A stretch of DNA of 17,372 nucleotides from the NCBI GenBank assembly GCA_947305825.1, contig CAMZET010000006.1, forward strand, positions 1-17,372, in the 5' to 3' direction. The notes below the pieces were generated by a model. That model was not told where the DNA came from. It made no database searches and saw only the letters and a program-made list of their open reading frames with translations. Within the stretch, counting starts at the first letter, position 1. The number at the start of each line of letters is the position of its first letter. The DNA is from an uncultured Verrucomicrobiota bacterium (GTDB taxonomy: Bacteria > Verrucomicrobiota > Kiritimatiellia > RFP12 > UBA1067). The translations under genes were made by a program, and so were the position numbers. Shown in pieces: positions 13,979-17,372 of this stretch.

Positions 13979-14039
13979 GGGGTTGAGGGTTGAGGGGGTT
14001 GAGAGTTGAGGGGGTTGAGGGGGTTGAGAGTTGAGGGGG
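13979..14039. repeat. TTGAG short tandem repeat tract between fusA and kdsB
   Basis: The plus strand contains seven TTGAG cores spaced 7 or 9 bases apart (GGTTGAG, AGTTGAG and GGGGTTGAG units). The 16-bp pair GGGGTTGAGAGTTGAG occurs twice (13995-14010 and 14020-14035). The plus strand has no C from 13976 to 14039, so the fusA-kdsB transcript has no G there and is C-rich. Runs of 3-5 G on the plus strand could form a quadruplex. The tract fills almost the whole intergenic gap. Confidence 0.92.
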
Positions 14040-16112
14040 CTACATGGCAAGCAATTCGTCGCGGACGGAGCGTGGAGCGAGTTCGAACATGTCCGGTTCC
14101 ATCGAATACGAAGCGCGGCCTTTCGTCAGGGAGCGAATTGCCGTGGAGTAGCCGAAGAGGCGGGCGAGCGGGACGTGGGCGTGGACGAGCTGCATGTCGC
14201 CGCGCTGCTCCATGTCGAGCACGCTGCCGCGCCGGGCGTTCAAATCGCCCAGCACTTCGCCGACCGACTCCGGCGGCGTCGTGATTTCCAGCTTCATGAT
14301 TGGTTCAAGGAACTCCGGCGCAGCCTTTTCCGCCGCTTCGCGAAACCCCATCATCGCCGCCGAGCGGAATGCAACTTCGTCGGACACTTCCGGATCCACC
14401 AGTTCCGCGCCTACAGCCTCTACCGACAAATCGGTCATGGGGAAGCGCGCCAGCACGCCAGTCGAAATCCCGTCTTCGAGACCCTGTTCGATGGCTTCCT
14501 GCAAGTGCTTGTCCGCGACGATGTTTCGCAATTCGCGCGATAGCGACACTTCATGCCCTTTGCCGCGTTCAAGCGGCTTGAGCGAGAGAGTCAGCGTGAC
14601 GGCATGGCGCTTGCCGCCGAGTTCGCGGTCGAAAGTGAATGAAGTCTGTGCCGGCGCCGTTATCGTCTCGACGTACGATACCATCGGCTTGCCCGTGTTC
14701 GCCGCGCACTTGAACTCGCGTTTGAGACGGTCTACCAAAATCTCCAGGTGCAGCTCTCCCATGCCCGAAAGAATGGTTTGCCCCGTTTCTTCGTCTTCGC
14801 GGAATTGGCAAGTCGGGTCTTCCGCCGCGAGCGCTTTCATCGATTCGACGAGCTTGTCCTTGTCTGCGGAGCTCTTCGGTTCGATGGCCATGAACATGAC
14901 CGGCTGCGGAGCGGTGATGCGCTCCAGATAGCACGGCTTCATTTCGGCGCAGAGCGTGTCGCCGGTCGTGCAGTCCTTGAGGCCGACGACGGCGCCGATG
15001 TCGCCGGCCGCGAGTTCGTCCACCTCCTGCTGGGCGTCGGCGAACAGCCTGACGATTTTCATGATGCGCTCGCGCTTTTTCGTACGCGGGTTGTAGGCGT
15101 TGGCGCCTTTCTTCAGGATGCCGCCGTAGACGCGCACGAAGAAGAGTCTGCCGACATAGGGGTCGGTGGCGATTTTGAATACGAGCGAAGTGAGCAGTTC
15201 GCCGGGCTCCTGCTTGCGCGAGACGGTCTCGCCGGATTTGAGGTCGGTTGCGGAGACGGGCGGTCTGTCGTCCGGCGAGGGCAGAAACGCGACAATCGCG
15301 TCCAGAAGCGGCTGGACGCCCTTGTCGCGCAGCGAGGTGCCGCAGAGAACCGGCACGAGACGCCCGGCGACGACCTGGCGCCGTATCGCCGGGACGAGTT
15401 CTTCGTTGGTCAGGTCGCCTTTCTCGAGGAACGCCTCCATCACGCCTTCGTCGAGATCCGCTACCTTTTCGACCAGCTCGGCTCGCGCCAGTTCCGCCTC
15501 TTCCCGTAACTCCGCCGGAATCTCGCCGACCGTGAACTTCTTTCCTTCCGAAGCCTCGTCGTATACGATTCCCTTCATCTGAAGCAAGTCCACGACGCCG
15601 GCGAACGTTTCTTCGCGCCCTATCGGCAGCTCTATCGGTACGGCGTTCGCCTTGAGCTTCCCCCGCAGTTCTTCGACGACCCGCGCGAAGTTCGCCCCCA
15701 TCCGGTCCATCTTGTTTACGAACGCCAGTCGCGGCACGTTGTAGCGGTCGGCTTGTCGCCAGACCGTCTCGGACTGCGGCTGGACGCCGCCGACCGCGCA
15801 AAACACGCATACCGCGCCATCCAGCACGCGCAGCGAACGCTCCACCTCCATTGTGAAGTCCACGTGTCCTGGCGTGTCTATTATGTTGATTGCCGTGCCG
15901 TTCCATTCGCAGGAGACGGCGGCGGACTGGATGGTGATGCCGCGCTCGCGCTCCTGCACCATGAAGTCCGTGGTCGTGTTGCCGTCGTGCACGTCGCCGT
16001 GCTTGTGTATTTTTTGCGTGTAAAAAAGGATGCGCTCGGTGGTGGTCGTCTTGCCGGCGTCGATGTGCGCAACGATGCCGATGTTGCGCAGTTTTGAAAG
16101 GTCTTTGCTCAT
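14040..16112 (-). CDS. fusA: Translation elongation factor G
   Basis: EF-G is the GTPase that drives ribosomal translocation and, with RRF, ribosome recycling. The 690 residues cover all five domains. G1 is [10 protein letters not shown] (15-24), switch I holds ERGITI (56-61), G3 is DTPGHVDF (79-86) and G4 is NKMD (133-136). Domains IV and V end with [13 protein letters not shown]. Length and motifs are those of a standard EF-G. No rpsL, rpsG or tuf is adjacent, so it is not in a str operon here. The ATG lies 8 nt after a perfect extended -10 and lacks a Shine-Dalgarno sequence, so the mRNA is probably leaderless. Confidence 0.96.
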   Translation of the reverse strand: MSKDLSKLRNIGIVAHIDAGKTTTTERILFYTQKIHKHGDVHDGNTTTDFMVQERERGITIQSAAVSCEWNGTAINIIDTPGHVDFTMEVERSLRVLDGAVCVFCAVGGVQPQSETVWRQADRYNVPRLAFVNKMDRMGANFARVVEELRGKLKANAVPIELPIGREETFAGVVDLLQMKGIVYDEASEGKKFTVGEIPAELREEAELARAELVEKVADLDEGVMEAFLEKGDLTNEELVPAIRRQVVAGRLVPVLCGTSLRDKGVQPLLDAIVAFLPSPDDRPPVSATDLKSGETVSRKQEPGELLTSLVFKIATDPYVGRLFFVRVYGGILKKGANAYNPRTKKRERIMKIVRLFADAQQEVDELAAGDIGAVVGLKDCTTGDTLCAEMKPCYLERITAPQPVMFMAIEPKSSADKDKLVESMKALAAEDPTCQFREDEETGQTILSGMGELHLEILVDRLKREFKCAANTGKPMVSYVETITAPAQTSFTFDRELGGKRHAVTLTLSLKPLERGKGHEVSLSRELRNIVADKHLQEAIEQGLEDGISTGVLARFPMTDLSVEAVGAELVDPEVSDEVAFRSAAMMGFREAAEKAAPEFLEPIMKLEITTPPESVGEVLGDLNARRGSVLDMEQRGDMQLVHAHVPLARLFGYSTAIRSLTKGRASYSMEPDMFELAPRSVRDELLAM

Positions 16113-16120
16113 GGGGTGAT

Positions 16121-16129
16121 ATTATACCA
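16121..16129 (-). promoter_or_regulatory. Extended -10 promoter of fusA
   Basis: On the minus strand the sequence is TGGTATAAT, identical to the element at 3770-3778. The fusA ATG starts 8 nt downstream of the hexamer, leaving room for only 1-2 leader nucleotides. No -35 match was found at the usual distance. Confidence 0.72.
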
Positions 16130-16188
16130 AATAATCGCGTGGCGCGTTTTGCGCACCGCCGCCAAGAGGCCAGGATACAACCCGGCCC

Positions 16189-16210
16189 GGCGAATCCCTG
16201 GCGAATTCCT
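16189..16210. repeat. Two tandem 11-bp units between fusA and the DUF212 gene
   Basis: GGCGAATCCCT (16189-16199) is directly followed by GGCGAATTCCT (16200-16210), with one mismatch. They lie in the 134-bp gap, upstream of the fusA promoter. No function is evident; the rest of this gap shows no clear intrinsic terminator. Confidence 0.6.
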
Positions 16211-16246
16211 TTCGCTCTTGTCTTGGAACCAGACCGGCAGCCCGGC

Positions 16247-16720
16247 CTAGACAAGCGAGCAGAGGAGGGTCGCCCAGGCGATGCCTACTACCATGCCCCA
16301 GAGGACTTCGGTGCGCGTGTGGCCCAGCAACTCCTTGAAGCGTCCCTTCGGACGGAAATTGAGCGTCTTGATGTCCTGGAGGATCGCGTTTAGCACCTTG
16401 GCGTGCTCGCCCGCCGCATGGCGCACAGTCGCGGCGTCGAACATCGTCACCACGGCGAAGGCGACTGCCAGCGTCGCTATCGGCGAGCCGAATCCCTCCG
16501 TGAAGCCTATGGAGAAAGCTACTCCGGAGACTGCCGCAGAGTGGCTCGACGGCATTCCGCCCGTAGAGACGAGATACACGAAGTCGAACTGGCCCGTTTT
16601 TTTTGCCGCTATCGCCATTTTGATGAACGAGGCGATAATCCAGCCGCCCAAGCCGCTCCAGAACCATTTGCTTGCGAAAATGGCCCAGAAATCCCAATGG
16701 TTTATAGCAGCGATATTCAT
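16247..16720 (-). CDS. Divergent PAP2-family membrane protein (DUF212, YuiD-like)
   Basis: A 157-residue integral membrane protein of the divergent PAP2 family. The phosphatase-like signature GGMPSSHSA lies at residues 54-62, and the downstream conserved segment is MFDAATVRHAAGEHAKVLN. Hydrophobic stretches near residues 19-39, 60-80, 82-95 and 138-157 suggest three to four membrane helices. PAP2 relatives dephosphorylate lipid phosphates, but the substrate of this branch is not known. The gene begins one base after the stop of the HAD gene. GAGGAGA in that gene's 3' end serves as ribosome binding site, so the two are an operon. Confidence 0.88.
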   Translation of the reverse strand: MNIAAINHWDFWAIFASKWFWSGLGGWIIASFIKMAIAAKKTGQFDFVYLVSTGGMPSSHSAAVSGVAFSIGFTEGFGSPIATLAVAFAVVTMFDAATVRHAAGEHAKVLNAILQDIKTLNFRPKGRFKELLGHTRTEVLWGMVVGIAWATLLCSLV

Positions 16721-16721
16721 G

Positions 16722-17291
16722 TCAAAGTCTCCTCGAAGTCTCTTTTCCGGTTGCAGAAGCCGCCGCGTCGGCGGAGAAGAAGGCGATTGCGTCGCGGAGC
16801 GCGTGAACAGTGGCGTCGGCGGCGGTTTCTGCGCCGTCGCGTTCGCCCAGCCGCAGAACGAGACCGACGCCGGCGCGCCTGGCGGCTACGGCATCGCGCT
16901 CCGAATCGCCCAGCGCCACGCATCGCGACGGCTCCAACCCGTGCCGCGCTATTGCCTCGCGGAACATTCCGGGGTTCGGTTTGCGGCGAGGGTCGGCGTC
17001 GTCCTGCGATGTGCAGCATATCACGTCGGACACCTCCACGCCGGCATCGCGGAAAGCCGCGCACATCCTCGCGTTGCACGCTTCCATCTCGGCCTCGCTG
17101 TAGTACCCGCGCGATACGCCCGACTGGTTGCTAATCACGATGATTTTGAATCCGGCCGACTGCGCCGCACGGCACAAGTCGAATATCCCCTCCTTGAAAA
17201 CAAAACGCTCCGGCTCGCATACGTAGCCGAAGTCTTCATTCACCGTGCCGTCACGGTCCAGAATCAACGCTCGTGCCGTTCCCTCGCCCAT
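16722..17291 (-). CDS. GmhB-like HAD-family phosphatase
   Basis: A 189-residue HAD-IIIA phosphatase resembling D-glycero-beta-D-manno-heptose 1,7-bisphosphate 7-phosphatase, an ADP-heptose pathway enzyme. Motif I is LDRDGT (nucleophile D12, acid D14), followed by GYV. Motif II is ISNQSG with GVSRGYYSEAEME, motif III RKPNPGMF and motif IV LGDSERDAVAARRAG. The zinc loop of GmhB (C-x-H then C-x-C before RKP) is absent: here the loop is CCTSQDDADPRRKP. It may be a zinc-free GmhB, or act on another phosphate such as histidinol phosphate. The ATG at 17291 with GGAAGG upstream is preferred over an in-frame ATG at 17354, which would lie inside the tRNA. Confidence 0.85.
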   Translation of the reverse strand: MGEGTARALILDRDGTVNEDFGYVCEPERFVFKEGIFDLCRAAQSAGFKIIVISNQSGVSRGYYSEAEMEACNARMCAAFRDAGVEVSDVICCTSQDDADPRRKPNPGMFREAIARHGLEPSRCVALGDSERDAVAARRAGVGLVLRLGERDGAETAADATVHALRDAIAFFSADAAASATGKETSRRL

Positions 17292-17322
17292 AAACCTTCC
17301 AATAGGATTCTGGTGTTTCAAA

Positions 17323-17372
17323 TGGTTGCCTCGCAGGGACTCGAACCCCAACAAGCAGAATCAGAATCTGCG
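17323..17372 (-). tRNA. tRNA-Gln (CTG anticodon), 5' part cut off by window end
   Basis: On the minus strand the sequence starts just before the anticodon stem. GCAGA pairs with TCTGC around the 7-nt loop TTCTGAT, placing CTG at positions 34-36. A T-arm follows with loop TTCGAGT and a stem containing two wobble pairs, then the acceptor strand CGAGGCA, discriminator A and an encoded CCA ending at 17323. An A at position 72 fits the weak U1-A72 pair typical of bacterial tRNA-Gln. The D-arm and 5' acceptor strand are outside the window. Confidence 0.85.

Noticed and set aside
16141..16157. GCGC/GCGC hairpin near the fusA promoter as a terminator or operator
   Set aside because: The stem is only 4 bp and has no U-tract; too weak to call.
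14569..16254. 561-codon open frame on the minus strand
   Set aside because: It is a shifted frame of fusA, rich in Arg and Ala as expected from GC-rich third positions. fusA itself shows all EF-G motifs.
17292..17354. N-terminal extension of the HAD phosphatase to an ATG at 17354
   Set aside because: The extension would lie inside the tRNA-Gln gene. The ATG at 17291 has an SD and gives a normal HAD N terminus.

Overview
The window is a dense, GC-rich bacterial segment (GC about 60% by eye) with no mobile element, CRISPR array or rRNA. It comes from a Gram-negative, LPS-making bacterium: it carries lpxI, lpxB, kdsB, a GmhB-like phosphatase and an outer-membrane-type lipoprotein. A Minf_1886-family protein (a family known mainly from Planctomycetes and Verrucomicrobia) and an RRM glycine-rich RNA-binding protein point to the PVC superphylum. 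A Verrucomicrobiota, Kiritimatiellota or Lentisphaerota member is my best guess; this is inference, not proof.

Layout. Bases 1-465 are the 3' end of clpB (+), converging on ung (-); the two stop codons share the palindrome CTAG. A divergent promoter region (1137-1339, the longest non-coding stretch) separates ung from the RRM gene (1340-1684), which ends in a good intrinsic terminator. Next come a Minf_1886-family gene, a small membrane-anchored coiled-coil protein and a U32-family Fe-S protein (1775-3742, +). A second plus-strand run, 3789-10863, starts from an extended -10 promoter so close to the ATG that the transcript should be essentially leaderless. It encodes an EF-hand/two-TM protein of unknown function, LpxI, LpxB, a secreted GH89 alpha-N-acetylglucosaminidase-like enzyme, a membrane-anchored CbbX-like AAA ATPase and CoaD, with short gaps or overlaps throughout.

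From 10860 to the end everything is on the minus strand. In transcription order these are tRNA-Gln (partial), a GmhB-like HAD phosphatase, a DUF212/YuiD divergent PAP2 protein, fusA, kdsB, a lipoprotein, rpoN and dtd. fusA has its own extended -10 promoter and is also predicted leaderless. Between fusA and kdsB lies a TTGAG-type tandem repeat whose transcript contains no G over about 64 nt, so it may be a Rho-loading site or a regulatory spacer. dtd and coaD converge and again overlap by a shared CTAG.

Functionally the window mixes housekeeping (ClpB, Ung, EF-G, CoaD, Dtd, sigma-54) with envelope building (LpxI makes lipid X from UDP-diacylglucosamine, LpxB makes the lipid A disaccharide, KdsB activates KDO, and the GmhB-like enzyme may serve heptose synthesis). 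The least understood part is the set of genes interleaved with lpxI/lpxB: the EF-hand membrane protein, the N-terminally reduced GH89 enzyme and the membrane AAA protein. I see no clear new defence or mobile system.
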